This document shows positions 16,629-25,387 of a stretch of DNA of 64,000 nt, piece by piece (the stretch's first letter is position 1; each line of letters opens with the position of its first letter). A program made the translations under genes and the position numbers. The DNA is from JBEVJK01 sp040510195 (GTDB taxonomy: Bacteria; Pseudomonadota; Alphaproteobacteria; Rhizobiales; Rhizobiaceae): positions 1 through 64,000 of the forward strand of contig JBEVJK010000132.1 of assembly GCA_040510195.1 (NCBI GenBank), in the 5' to 3' direction. Below the pieces are notes generated by a model, which worked only from the letters and a program-made list of their open reading frames with translations, did no database searches and was not told the origin of the DNA.

Positions 16629-17215
16629 GAGCGCTGATCGAGGCCATGGCCCAAACCATTGCGTCGCATGCCGGCGAGCTCACCGCGCTCGATCAGGCGA
16701 TCGGCGACGGCGACCATGGCGCCAACATGAAGCGCGGCTTCGACGCCGTCGCAGCGGAGGCCGAGGCGATCGCCGGGAAGCCGCTGCCGGAAGCGCTGAA
16801 GGCGATCGGAACCAAGCTGGTGATGACGGTGGGCGGCGCGTCGGGGCCGCTCTACGGCACGCTGTTCCTTGCGCTCGGCAAGGAGATGCCGGCCAGTCCC
16901 GACAGGCAGGCGCTCGCGCTGGCATTCGGCAAGGCGGTGGACGCGGTCGCAGCCCGCGGCAAGTCGCAGCGCGGGCAGAAGACCATGCTCGACGTCCTCT
17001 ATCCAGTGGCCGAGGCGCTGGCCGCCGGCCAGGAGCCCGACGACATCGCAACGCGCGCCGAGCAGGCCGCGGCGTCGACGGTGCCGATGAAGGCGATCCG
17101 CGGGCGCGCCTCGTTTCTCGGCGAGCGGTCGGTGGGCCATCTGGACCCGGGTGCGCGCTCGTCGGCGCTGCTGGTGCGCGCGGTCGTCGAAGTGCTGGCG
17201 GGGGAACGGACATGA
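16625..17215 (+). CDS. dhaL: Dihydroxyacetone kinase subunit DhaL
   Basis: A 196-residue ADP/ATP-binding subunit of PTS-dependent dihydroxyacetone kinase. The motif DQAIGDGDHGANMKRGF supplies the nucleotide and Mg-binding aspartates, and VGGASGPLYGT is the glycine-rich nucleotide loop. DhaL transfers phosphate from DhaM to the substrate covalently held by DhaK. It overlaps the ATPase and dhaM genes by 4 bp on each side, so transport and phosphorylation are one operon. Confidence 0.93.
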   Translation: MRALIEAMAQTIASHAGELTALDQAIGDGDHGANMKRGFDAVAAEAEAIAGKPLPEALKAIGTKLVMTVGGASGPLYGTLFLALGKEMPASPDRQALALAFGKAVDAVAARGKSQRGQKTMLDVLYPVAEALAAGQEPDDIATRAEQAAASTVPMKAIRGRASFLGERSVGHLDPGARSSALLVRAVVEVLAGERT

Positions 17216-17601
17216 GCAATGTCGGGATCGTCATCGTATCGCATTCGCCGCTGGTCGCCGAAGGAACCGCCGACATGGTGCGCCAGATGGTCGGCGACGA
17301 GGTGCCGCTCGCCTGGTGCGGCGGCAACGGCGCCGGCGGTCTCGGTACCAGCGTCGAGGCGATCATGGCGGCGATCGACCGCGCGTGGTCGGAGGCCGGC
17401 GTTGCCATCCTCGTCGACCTGGGCGGGGCTGAGACCAACAGCGAGATGGCCGTCGAGATCATCGGCGCTCCGCGGGCGGAGCGAATCGCTATCTGCAACG
17501 CGCCGATCGTGGAAGGTGCCGTCATGGCCGCCACCGAGGCGTCCGGAGGCGCCTCGCTGCGCGAAGTCGTGGCGACGGCGCATGAACTGTCGCCCGCCTG
17601 A
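17212..17601 (+). CDS. dhaM: PTS-type phosphotransferase subunit DhaM (IIA domain only)
   Basis: A 129-residue protein with the DhaM IIA fold. The phosphorylated His is His11 in IVSHSPLVAEG, and later motifs are CGGNGAGGLGTS and LVDLGGAETNSEM. In Escherichia coli DhaM also carries HPr and Enzyme I-like parts; here these are separate genes directly downstream. It receives phosphate from HPr and rephosphorylates the nucleotide on DhaL. Confidence 0.92.
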   Translation: MSNVGIVIVSHSPLVAEGTADMVRQMVGDEVPLAWCGGNGAGGLGTSVEAIMAAIDRAWSEAGVAILVDLGGAETNSEMAVEIIGAPRAERIAICNAPIVEGAVMAATEASGGASLREVVATAHELSPA

Positions 17602-17603
17602 GG

Positions 17604-17924
17604 ATGAGTGACGAGCCGAGAATGACCGCAACCGCCGAAGCCACGGTCCTGATCACCCACGAAGTCGGGCTCCACGCCAGGCCTTCGGTGAAGTTCACCA
17701 AGCTTGCCAAGCGCTTTCCGGCGGAAGTGGAAGTCGCCCTCGACCAGGGCGGCCCCTGGTTCGACGCCAAGAGCATCGTCAAGGTCATGGCCGCCAAGGC
17801 GCCGCAGGGAACCCTGCTTCACCTCCGGGCGAGCGGGGAGCGCGCGGCGGAGGCCGTGGATGCACTGGTCGGCCTTGTGCAGCGCGACTTCGACGAGGGC
17901 AAGGGCCATGCCCGCTCCGCTTAG
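17604..17924 (+). CDS. HPr-family phosphocarrier protein
   Basis: A 106-residue HPr with active-site His24 in HEVGLHARPSVKF. A serine sits at the usual regulatory position in FDAKSIVKVMAAKA. An in-frame ATG at 17622 would remove six residues and give a more typical length. It lies between dhaM and an Enzyme I gene and overlaps the latter, so it is probably dedicated to the dihydroxyacetone kinase relay. Confidence 0.9.
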   Translation: MSDEPRMTATAEATVLITHEVGLHARPSVKFTKLAKRFPAEVEVALDQGGPWFDAKSIVKVMAAKAPQGTLLHLRASGERAAEAVDALVGLVQRDFDEGKGHARSA

Positions 17925-19500
17925 CTTTGCCGGCACCCCGGCCTCCGTGGGCTATGCCGAGGGCCCGCTCTTCTCGCTCGACCGTTCGGCCGGCGCCTAT
18001 GTGGCGAAGGGGTCGGAGAAGGGGGAGCGGGCGGCGCTCGAGGCGGCGCTCGCCGGGGCATCGGCGCGACTGGAAAGCCTGATCGGCGAGGCGGCCGACG
18101 ACGCGGCCGAGATGCTGGAGTTCCAGCTCGCCATGCTGCAGGACGAGGCACTGACCGGTCCGGCCTTCGCTGCGATCGAGGAGGGCGCGCAGGCCGACGA
18201 TGCCTGGGGCGCCTGCCTGGAGGACGAGATCGCCGGCTACGAGACCGCCGAGGACGGCTATTTCCGCGCCAGGGCAGCCGATCTCAAGGACATTCGCGAC
18301 CAGGTGCTGCACCATCTGACGCCGCATGGCGCGGCGGCGCTTCCCGCCGGCGCGATTGCCTTCGGCGACGACATGGCGCCGACCCGGTTCCTGGAGATCG
18401 ACTGGAGCCAAGGCGGCGGCATTGCGCTGTCGGCAGGCAGCGCCGCCAGCCACGTCGCCATGCTGGCACGGGCGCGGGGCGTGCCGATGGTGGTGGGGCT
18501 CGGCGTCGGGCTGGAAACGAATGGCGACCCTGTCCTGCTCGACGGCGAGAATGGACGGCTCGTGCTCGACCCTTCCGACCAGGAGCGGGAGGCGTTTCGC
18601 GCCCGGTCGGCGGCCTTCGCCGAGCGCCGCGCCTCCGCCGAGGGCTATCTCGGCCGACCTGCCGCGACGGCCTGCGGGACGGCGGTGCGGGTGATGGTCA
18701 ACATAGCCGACCCATCCGAAGTCGACCGCATCGACGCGTCGCATTGCGACGGCGTCGGGCTGATGCGCACGGAATTCCTGTTCGGCGGGGCGCGCGGCCT
18801 GCCGGAGGAGGAGACGCAATACGAGGCGTACCGGCGGGTACTCTCCTGGGCGGGCGACCGGCCGGTCACCATCCGCACCGTGGATGCGGGCGGCGACAAG
18901 CCGGTGTCCGGGCTTACGCAGGCGGAGAGCAATCCTTTCCTCGGCCTGCGCGGGGTACGCCTGTCGCTCGCCCGGCCGGATGTGTTTCGCGTGCAGATCC
19001 GGGCGCTGCTGAGAGCCGGGGCGCACGGCTCGCTCAAGGTCATGCTGCCGATGGTATCGGTGCCGGAGGAAGTCGCGCGCGCCAGAGCTCTGTTCGCCGA
19101 GGAGGCGGCGAGGCTGGAGGCAGAGGGCGTCGCGCACGCCGTGCCGCCGCTCGGCATCATGGTGGAGGTGCCTTCGGTCGCCGTCATGCCGGAGTCCTTC
19201 CTCGATGCGGCCTTCTTCTCGATCGGGTCGAACGACCTCACCCAGTATGTGATGGCGGCGGCGCGCGACAACGCGTCGGTCGCGGCTCTGAGCGCCGCCA
19301 GCCAACCGGCGGTGCTGAGGCTGATCGCCGAGCTTGCCCGCTTCGCTGCGGCGCGCGGCATGCCGCTCAGCCTGTGCGGCGACGCTGGCGGCGACCCGAC
19401 GATCATCCCGCTGCTGCTCAAGGCGGGGCTGCGCGAGCTCTCCGTCGCGCCGGCGCAGCTGGCGCTGGCCAAGGCGGCGATCGCCACGACGGCGCTCTGA
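17908..19500 (+). CDS. PTS Enzyme I (phosphoenolpyruvate-protein phosphotransferase)
   Basis: A 530-residue Enzyme I. The N-terminal HPr-binding and phosphohistidine domain has His182 in GSAASHVAMLARARGVPMVV. The C-terminal PEP-binding barrel has GLMRTEFLF, SNPFLGLRGVRLSL, MVEVPSVAVM and SIGSNDLTQY; the active Cys lies in LSLCGDAGG. It is somewhat shorter than typical Enzyme I (about 570). The start at 17908 overlaps HPr by 17 bp. With HPr, DhaM and DhaL it makes a complete PEP-driven kinase relay. Confidence 0.92.
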   Translation: MPAPLSFAGTPASVGYAEGPLFSLDRSAGAYVAKGSEKGERAALEAALAGASARLESLIGEAADDAAEMLEFQLAMLQDEALTGPAFAAIEEGAQADDAWGACLEDEIAGYETAEDGYFRARAADLKDIRDQVLHHLTPHGAAALPAGAIAFGDDMAPTRFLEIDWSQGGGIALSAGSAASHVAMLARARGVPMVVGLGVGLETNGDPVLLDGENGRLVLDPSDQEREAFRARSAAFAERRASAEGYLGRPAATACGTAVRVMVNIADPSEVDRIDASHCDGVGLMRTEFLFGGARGLPEEETQYEAYRRVLSWAGDRPVTIRTVDAGGDKPVSGLTQAESNPFLGLRGVRLSLARPDVFRVQIRALLRAGAHGSLKVMLPMVSVPEEVARARALFAEEAARLEAEGVAHAVPPLGIMVEVPSVAVMPESFLDAAFFSIGSNDLTQYVMAAARDNASVAALSAASQPAVLRLIAELARFAAARGMPLSLCGDAGGDPTIIPLLLKAGLRELSVAPAQLALAKAAIATTAL

Positions 19501-19515
19501 GGCGGAGCGGCGGCC

Positions 19516-19947
19516 ATGGTCGACAGCGAGCGTCAGGCCCCCGGCGGGATCGACGAGGCGATCCGCGTCTACAAGACCATCCTGTCGGCCATCATCGACC
19601 AGCGGCCGTCCGGCATGCGGCAGAGGCTGGCGGACGCGCTCGGCAAGCATCGCAGCTTCGTCACCCAGATCACCAGCCCCGCCTATGGCGTGCCGATCCC
19701 GGCCAAGCACCTGTCGACGATCCTCGCCGTCTGCCACTTCAGCGCGGCCGAACGGGACCAGTTCCTGGCCGCCTATCGCCGGGCGCATCCCGGCAAGGCG
19801 CCGGCGGACCTCGGCACGCGGCGGACGCGCCACATCTCGTTTTCGGTGCCCGATCTGGGGGACGACAAGCAGAATGCCGCGCTCGACAAAGCGATCAACG
19901 AGTTCATCCACCGCATCACCAGCATCGCAAACAAGGGCGGCGGATAG
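19516..19947 (+). CDS. HTH-like protein of the dihydroxyacetone kinase operon
   Basis: A 143-residue protein. Residues about 30-75 (MRQRLADALGKHRSFVTQITSP followed by IPAKHLSTILAVC) look like a Cro/XRE-type helix-turn-helix. The C-terminal half (FSVPDLGDDKQNAALDKAINEFIHRI) is helical and unrecognised. It sits between the Enzyme I and dhaK genes on the same strand. A regulatory role tied to dihydroxyacetone kinase is an inference from position. Confidence 0.7.
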   Translation: MVDSERQAPGGIDEAIRVYKTILSAIIDQRPSGMRQRLADALGKHRSFVTQITSPAYGVPIPAKHLSTILAVCHFSAAERDQFLAAYRRAHPGKAPADLGTRRTRHISFSVPDLGDDKQNAALDKAINEFIHRITSIANKGGG

Positions 19948-19965
19948 ACCGCCAGGGAGGACGAG

Positions 19966-20951
19966 ATGAAGAAGTTCCTGAATTCGGTGGAGACGGTGCT
20001 GACCGAAAGCCTCGATGGGTTCGTCGCCGCGCATTCGGACATCCTTGCGATGGGGGCCGACCGCAAGTTCGTCCGCCGCAAGTCGCTGAAGCCGGGCAAG
20101 GTGGGTCTGATCTCCGGCGGCGGCTCCGGCCACGAGCCGCTGCACGGCGGCTTCGTGGGCGAGGGCATGCTGGACGCGGCCTGCCCCGGCCAGGTCTTCA
20201 CCTCGCCGACCCCCGACCAGATGGCGGCGGCAGCGGCCGAGGTGGACACGGGGGGAGGATGCCTCTTCATCGTCAAGAACTACGAGGGCGACGTCATGAA
20301 CTTCGACATGGCGGCCGAGATGTCGGAGGGGGTGGCCCAGGTGATCACCAATGACGACGTCGCGGTGGAGGATTCGCTTTACACTACCGGGCGCCGCGGC
20401 GTGGCGGGGACGCTGTTCGTCGAGAAGGTGGTCGGCGCTGCGGCGGAAGCCGGCATGCCCCTGGAGGCATTGAAGACGCTGGGCGAGCGCGCCAATCGGG
20501 CGACGCGTTCGATGGGTGTGGCGCTGACCAGCTGCACCGTGCCAGCCGCCGGCAAGCCGACCTCGAGATCGGCGAGACGGAGATGGAGTTCGGCGTCGGC
20601 ATCCATGGCGAGCCTGGGCGGCGTCGCGACCGGCTGCAGAGCGGCGACGCCATCGCCGAGGAGATCGTCGCGGCCATTGCCGGCGACTTCGGCGACGGCC
20701 TCCGCGGTCCCGCTCTGCTCATCGTCAATGGCTTCGGCGCAACGCCCCTGATGGAACTGTACCTCATGTACAACGCCGGCCGCCGGCTGTTCGAGCAGCA
20801 TGGCGTGACGGTGGTGCGCTCGCTGGTCGGCAACTACGTCACGTCGCTCGACATGGCGGGATGCTCCTTCACGCTGGCTCGGCTCGACGACGAGCTGGCA
20901 CGGCACTGGGATGCGCCGGTCAGGACCGCTGCCCTGAGGTGGGGGACCTAA
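19966..20951 (+). pseudogene. dhaK: Dihydroxyacetone kinase subunit DhaK, one-base frameshift
   Basis: The first part (to about 20562) encodes 199 residues of DhaK, with GLISGGGSGHEPLHGGFVG and NYEGDVMNF. After GKPT the frame turns into a spurious arginine- and serine-rich tail. The correct continuation (EIGETEMEFGVGIHGEPG onward) is in the +2 frame and runs to the stop at 20951. One T is missing after base 20562; restoring it gives a normal 328-residue DhaK ending ALRWG. The catalytic His that binds the substrate lies in GVGIHGEPG, after the shift, so the product as read would be inactive. It could be a sequencing error or a recent mutation. Confidence 0.88.
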
Positions 20952-22228
20952 CCTCGGGCTCGGCTGGCCCGCGACCCGAAGGCGATGCCGGTGAAGGTCT
21001 GGTTGAGGTGCATCGAGCGGTACTGCTCGCCATAGGTCCCGAAGCCGACCACCTTGTTCAGGCGGTAGAGGTCCGACATCTGCCGCGTCACCTGACGGTT
21101 CTGGGCGTCGAGGTGGCGCAATACGCAGTCGAAGCCGAGGATCATGTCGATGCCGTCGAGCTTGGCCTCGATCTCCTGGAACGCCAGGCGCGTGGAGGAG
21201 ACCAGCTCGGCCGCCCGCGCCAAGGTGAGCACGATGCCGTCGTCGATGGCGCAGAAGAACGTCAGCGAGCCGTCCTTGTTCGCCCGCTGGATGGAGCGGC
21301 TATAGTACTCGCCGCCGACCTTGAGGACGACGGGATGGGCCGCGAAGCTCAGCGGTGTCAGGTCGCCCGGCAGCAGGCCGATCGCCGCCGAATAGGCGGC
21401 GACCGCCGGCTCGGCGTTGATCTCGTAGACGAGGCGCTGCTGGGGATCGGAGCCGGTCACTACGAGCTTGTCCTCCGTCGGGACGAAATTGTCCGTCTTG
21501 AAGACCCTGAACGGGATCTCCGTCGCCACCAGCAGAATCAGCGCGCAATCGGACCCGACGCGGCCGTCGCGGATGAGGTCGGTGCCCTGGAAACGCATAT
21601 CGTCTCCGGCTGAGCCGCCAAGCAGCGGGATGTCGTCCAGACACAAGTGAAGCGCCGACGTCACCCTTTCCTCGGCGAAGGAAAGGCCGTCGATGAGGCT
21701 GACGGCGAAGATGTTGGACCGAGCGGCGTGCCCGGCGCGCCCGAGCAGCGACAGCTTGAGGCGCTCGACCTCCATGGAGACGCTGCCCAGCCCCGAGTCC
21801 GATATGTCCTCGACCAGTGCGCTTGCCACCAGGAACGCGGCCGATGGGAAGAGGAGGGCCAAGGCCGAGCCATCCGTCAGGCCGTCGGGCGCGATCTCGC
21901 CGGCAGTGGAACAGCCGCCATAGCGCAGGCCGGGAGCGTGGCGGGCGAACGATCGGGCAAGCTCGTCTGCGTCGAACAGGGCCTTGGAGAAGAAGAGCAG
22001 CACGAACTCGATCGCCGCCTGGTCAGCATGCGCGGCGATGCGCTCGACGAATGCGTCCGCATCGCGCAGGTCGGTCGCCACGACAGTGATGCCGCATGCA
22101 TAATCCGTGCTCGACAGCGTCAGCGCACCAGCCTCCCCGAACCGTCCTCCAGACGCTGCTTCGGCGCTCGGTGGCGCGCGTCTCGTCGAAGTGTTCCACG
22201 CCGGGGCGCGGGGCGCAACGGGGCGCAA
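20948..22228 (-). CDS. FIST-domain sensory protein
   Basis: About 426 residues from a TTG at 22228; the true start is uncertain because no ATG or clear ribosome binding site is present. Features are FVLLFFSKALFDADELARSF, the GGCSTAGEIAPDG motif of FIST_N, and a FIST_C half with KTDNFVPTEDKLVVTGSDP and VGFGTYGEQYRSMHLNQTFTG. FIST proteins are ligand-sensing modules, usually tied to signalling. It converges on dhaK with a 4-bp overlap and is divergent from the SorC gene, so it may belong to a different function than the sugar cluster. Confidence 0.85.
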   Translation of the reverse strand: MRPVAPRAPAWNTSTRRAPPSAEAASGGRFGEAGALTLSSTDYACGITVVATDLRDADAFVERIAAHADQAAIEFVLLFFSKALFDADELARSFARHAPGLRYGGCSTAGEIAPDGLTDGSALALLFPSAAFLVASALVEDISDSGLGSVSMEVERLKLSLLGRAGHAARSNIFAVSLIDGLSFAEERVTSALHLCLDDIPLLGGSAGDDMRFQGTDLIRDGRVGSDCALILLVATEIPFRVFKTDNFVPTEDKLVVTGSDPQQRLVYEINAEPAVAAYSAAIGLLPGDLTPLSFAAHPVVLKVGGEYYSRSIQRANKDGSLTFFCAIDDGIVLTLARAAELVSSTRLAFQEIEAKLDGIDMILGFDCVLRHLDAQNRQVTRQMSDLYRLNKVVGFGTYGEQYRSMHLNQTFTGIAFGSRASRARG

Positions 22229-22288
22229 GCGTCGAATTGACTTTTGTCAGCCGCAGTGAATAATGTCGGCTGCTGGAGATTGGCGGAG

Positions 22289-23239
22289 ATGGCGATCCGG
22301 GCGTCGGAACAGGTGATCCACAAGGCCGCGTGGCTCTACTATACGCACGGCTTGCGCCAGGACGAGGTCGCACGACAGCTCAACATCTCACGGGCATCGG
22401 TGGCGATGTACCTGCGCAAGGCGCGCGAGACCGGAATCGTCAACATCTCGACGTCGACCCAGCTGTTCACCGAGGATGTGCTGGCGCGGCAGATCGAGGA
22501 CGCATTCGGGCTGACGTCGGTGTGGGTGGTGCCGGAAGAGCGCCAGGCGCCGGACGGCGGCGCCCAGGTGGCAGCGGTGGCTGCCAGCGTCTTTGTCGAA
22601 CAGGTCGGCCGCGGCGACCGCATCGGGGTTGCCTGGGGCCGTACGGTCTATGCGCTGGCCGACATGATGTCCTTCGCCGACCTGCAGGACGTGACCGTGG
22701 TCCAGCTTTGCGGCAACCTGGGCGCTCCCTATTCCTATCGCCCCGACCAGTGCACCACCGAGATCGCTCGCAGGCTCAACGCCAAGGGGCTCAATTTCTA
22801 TGCGCCGCTGGTGCTGACCAGGGAGGCGCTGGCGCAGGCGCTTCGCGAGGAGCCGGTCATCCGGGAACAGCTCGCCAGCATCGCGGAATGCGACCTGGCG
22901 CTGTTCTCGGTCGGCAGCGTCGACGAAGACAGCCATGTGGTCAAATGCGGGGCGCTGACGCCTGGGGAGATGCATGGGTTGCGTGACGCCGGCGCGGCGG
23001 GAGTGATTGCCGGGCAGATGATCGACCGCGACGGCAAGCTGCTCGACTGCGGCTACAATCGGCGCGTCATCTCGGCCGACCTTGCGTCGATACGCGCCAT
23101 TCCGAAGCGGATGGTGGTGGTGCAGGAAGACAACAAACTGATGCCGCTCCTGGCCGCGCTCTCCGGCGGGATGTGCACGCATCTGGTGCTGACGGCGGCC
23201 CTGGCGCGGGGCCTCGTCGGCCAACGTCGCGCCGGCTGA
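22289..23239 (+). CDS. SorC/DeoR-type sugar-binding transcriptional regulator
   Basis: About 316 residues from the ATG at 22289. Residues 1-50 hold an HTH with YYTHGLRQDEVARQLNISRASV. The remaining part is the SorC sugar-binding domain with RGDRIGVAWGRTVYAL, LFSVGSVDEDS and RVISADLASIRAIPKRMVV. SorC regulators respond to phosphorylated sugars. Its place between the transport/kinase genes and the aldolase gene makes it the likely regulator of this cluster, with the repeated boxes at 10823-10862 as a probable target. Confidence 0.9.
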   Translation: MAIRASEQVIHKAAWLYYTHGLRQDEVARQLNISRASVAMYLRKARETGIVNISTSTQLFTEDVLARQIEDAFGLTSVWVVPEERQAPDGGAQVAAVAASVFVEQVGRGDRIGVAWGRTVYALADMMSFADLQDVTVVQLCGNLGAPYSYRPDQCTTEIARRLNAKGLNFYAPLVLTREALAQALREEPVIREQLASIAECDLALFSVGSVDEDSHVVKCGALTPGEMHGLRDAGAAGVIAGQMIDRDGKLLDCGYNRRVISADLASIRAIPKRMVVVQEDNKLMPLLAALSGGMCTHLVLTAALARGLVGQRRAG

Positions 23240-23273
23240 ACCCTTTTCGCCAACCGGAGAGCCTGGACGAGCC

Positions 23274-25328
23274 ATGAAGAACCTCTGGAACGACGCCGAT
23301 GCCGAGGCGATCGCCGCGGCCTACGCGCAAGACGGCATAACGCGCGAGCTGGCGCTCAGGGTGTATACGACCCGGCTGCTCGGCGGCGAGCCGCGCCTCG
23401 TGCTGCATGGCGGCGGCAACACGTCGTGCAAAGCCCGGGTGACCGACCTGGTCGGCGACGAATGGGACGTGCTCTGCGTCAAGGGCAGCGGTTGGGACAT
23501 GGGGGTGATCGAGCCCGCCGGATTGCCGGCAGTGAAGCTGGCGCCGCTTCTAAAGGCGCGCCGGCTGCATTCTCTGTCCGACGAGGACATGGTGGCGCTG
23601 CAGCGGTCCAACCTGCTCGATCCGGCAGCGCCCAACCCTTCCGTCGAGACGTTGCTGCACGCCTTTCTGCCGCACAAATTCGTCGACCACACGCATTCGA
23701 CCGCCATCCTGGCGCTCGTCGACCAGGACGACAGCGAAGCGCTCTGCCGCCGCGTGTTTGGCGGAAGGCTGGGCTTCGTGCCCTACATCAAGCCCGGCTT
23801 CGACCTCGCCAAGGCGGCGGCCGACGTCTACGAGGCCGATCCGGACGTCGAGGGGCTGATCCTCGACAAACATGGCATCTTCACCTTCGGCGACGACGCG
23901 CGCCAGGCTTACGACCGCATGATCGACGCGGTCAGCCTGGCCGAGGACCATGTGGCCCGCCACGGCCGCGGGGCGTACTCGCCGGTACGCCTGCCGGAAA
24001 AGCTGGCCGCTCCCGGTGAGATTGCACCGATGCTGCGCGGCGCCGTCGCCGTGGCGAAGGGGGAAGGCCGGTTCGACCGCATGGTGAGCGACTTCCGCAC
24101 GTCGGAAGCGATCCTGTCCTTCGTCAATTCGGACAAGGCGGCCGAGCTCGCGGCGCGCGGGGTCTCGACGCCCGACCTGTCGATCCGCATCAAGACCGGC
24201 CCGATGGTGCTTCCGGCGCCCGCAGGGGCCGAGCTTGCAGCCTATCGCGCGGCGATCGACGCCGCCGTGGCCGGCTATGCGGAGGCCTATCAGGACTATT
24301 TCGAGGCCAACGACGCGCTTGACGACGTCGAGCGGGTGATGCTCGACCCGATGCCGCGGCTGACGCTGGTCCCCGGGCTCGGAATGTTCGGTCACGGGCG
24401 GACGCTCAAGGACGCCAAGATCGCCTCCGACATCGGAGAGATGTGGATCGAGGCGGTGCGCGGCGCCGAGGCGATCGGCGCGTTCCGGCCGCTGTCGCAC
24501 GCCGATCTCTTTCCGCTCGAATACTGGTCGCTGGAGCAGGCCAAGCTCGCCGCCAACAAGCCGAAGCCGCTCACTGGCCAGATCGTGCTGGTGACGGGGG
24601 GCGCCGGGGCGATCGGGGCGGCCGCCGCGAGGCTTTTCGCGCGGGAGGGCGCGCATGCCGTTGTCGTCGACCTCGACGGGGAGCGGGCGGCCGCGGTCGC
24701 CAAGATAGCCGGCAACCTGTCGATCGGCGTCGCCGCCGACGTGACCCAGCCGGCCGACGTGCGCGCCGCCTTCGACCGAGCCGTCGCCGTCTATGGCGGC
24801 GTCGACATCGTGATCTCCAACGCCGGCACGGCGTTCGAAGGAGCGATCGGCGAGATCGACGAGGCGTTGCTCAGAGCGAGCTTCGAGCTCAACTTCTTCG
24901 CCCATCAAAGCGTGGCACAGAATGCAGTTCGCCTGTTCAAGCAGCAAGGGACGGGCGGGGTCCTGCTGTTCAACGCCTCCAAGCAGGCGGTCAACCCGGG
25001 ACCGCGCTTCGGCGCCTATGGGCTCGCCAAGGCTGCGACTCTGTTCTTGTCGCGGCAATACGCGCTCGAATACGGAGCCGACGGCATCCGCTCCAACGCG
25101 GTCAATGCCGACCGCATCCGCTCCGGCCTGCTCACCGATGCCATGATCGCCAGCCGGTCCAAAGCGCGCGGCCTGACCGAGAAGGACTACATGTCAGGCA
25201 ACCTGTTGGGGCGGGAGGTGACCGCCGAGGACGTCGCACAGGCGTTCCTGCATCACGCGCTGGCGGAAAAGACCACCGCCGACGTCACCACCGTCGATGG
25301 CGGCAACATCGCCGCGGCGATGCGGTAG
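23274..25328 (+). CDS. Class II aldolase / short-chain dehydrogenase fusion
   Basis: A 684-residue bifunctional enzyme of the RhaD/alcohol dehydrogenase type. Residues 1 to about 420 are a class II (zinc) aldolase domain with GGGNTSCK and metal-binding HTHSTAILALV. From about 438 a short-chain dehydrogenase follows with TGGAGAIG, NAG, a catalytic Ser in FNASKQ and AYGLAK. Known relatives split a ketose 1-phosphate into dihydroxyacetone phosphate and an aldehyde and oxidise the aldehyde. With the dihydroxyacetone kinase genes nearby the sugar path converges on dihydroxyacetone phosphate; the starting sugar is not certain. Confidence 0.9.
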   Translation: MKNLWNDADAEAIAAAYAQDGITRELALRVYTTRLLGGEPRLVLHGGGNTSCKARVTDLVGDEWDVLCVKGSGWDMGVIEPAGLPAVKLAPLLKARRLHSLSDEDMVALQRSNLLDPAAPNPSVETLLHAFLPHKFVDHTHSTAILALVDQDDSEALCRRVFGGRLGFVPYIKPGFDLAKAAADVYEADPDVEGLILDKHGIFTFGDDARQAYDRMIDAVSLAEDHVARHGRGAYSPVRLPEKLAAPGEIAPMLRGAVAVAKGEGRFDRMVSDFRTSEAILSFVNSDKAAELAARGVSTPDLSIRIKTGPMVLPAPAGAELAAYRAAIDAAVAGYAEAYQDYFEANDALDDVERVMLDPMPRLTLVPGLGMFGHGRTLKDAKIASDIGEMWIEAVRGAEAIGAFRPLSHADLFPLEYWSLEQAKLAANKPKPLTGQIVLVTGGAGAIGAAAARLFAREGAHAVVVDLDGERAAAVAKIAGNLSIGVAADVTQPADVRAAFDRAVAVYGGVDIVISNAGTAFEGAIGEIDEALLRASFELNFFAHQSVAQNAVRLFKQQGTGGVLLFNASKQAVNPGPRFGAYGLAKAATLFLSRQYALEYGADGIRSNAVNADRIRSGLLTDAMIASRSKARGLTEKDYMSGNLLGREVTAEDVAQAFLHHALAEKTTADVTTVDGGNIAAAMR

Positions 25329-25387
25329 CCATCCGTGGCGGGGTGCCTGGTGGGCGCGGCGTGGCGGTCGCGCGGCGGGGTTCCCGG

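Noticed and set aside
23274..25328. Aldolase fusion as the missing aldolase of a methylthioribulose 1-phosphate shunt
   Set aside because: It belongs by strand and position to the dihydroxyacetone kinase cluster and has RhaD-type fusion architecture; a link to mtnK-mtnA is only speculative.
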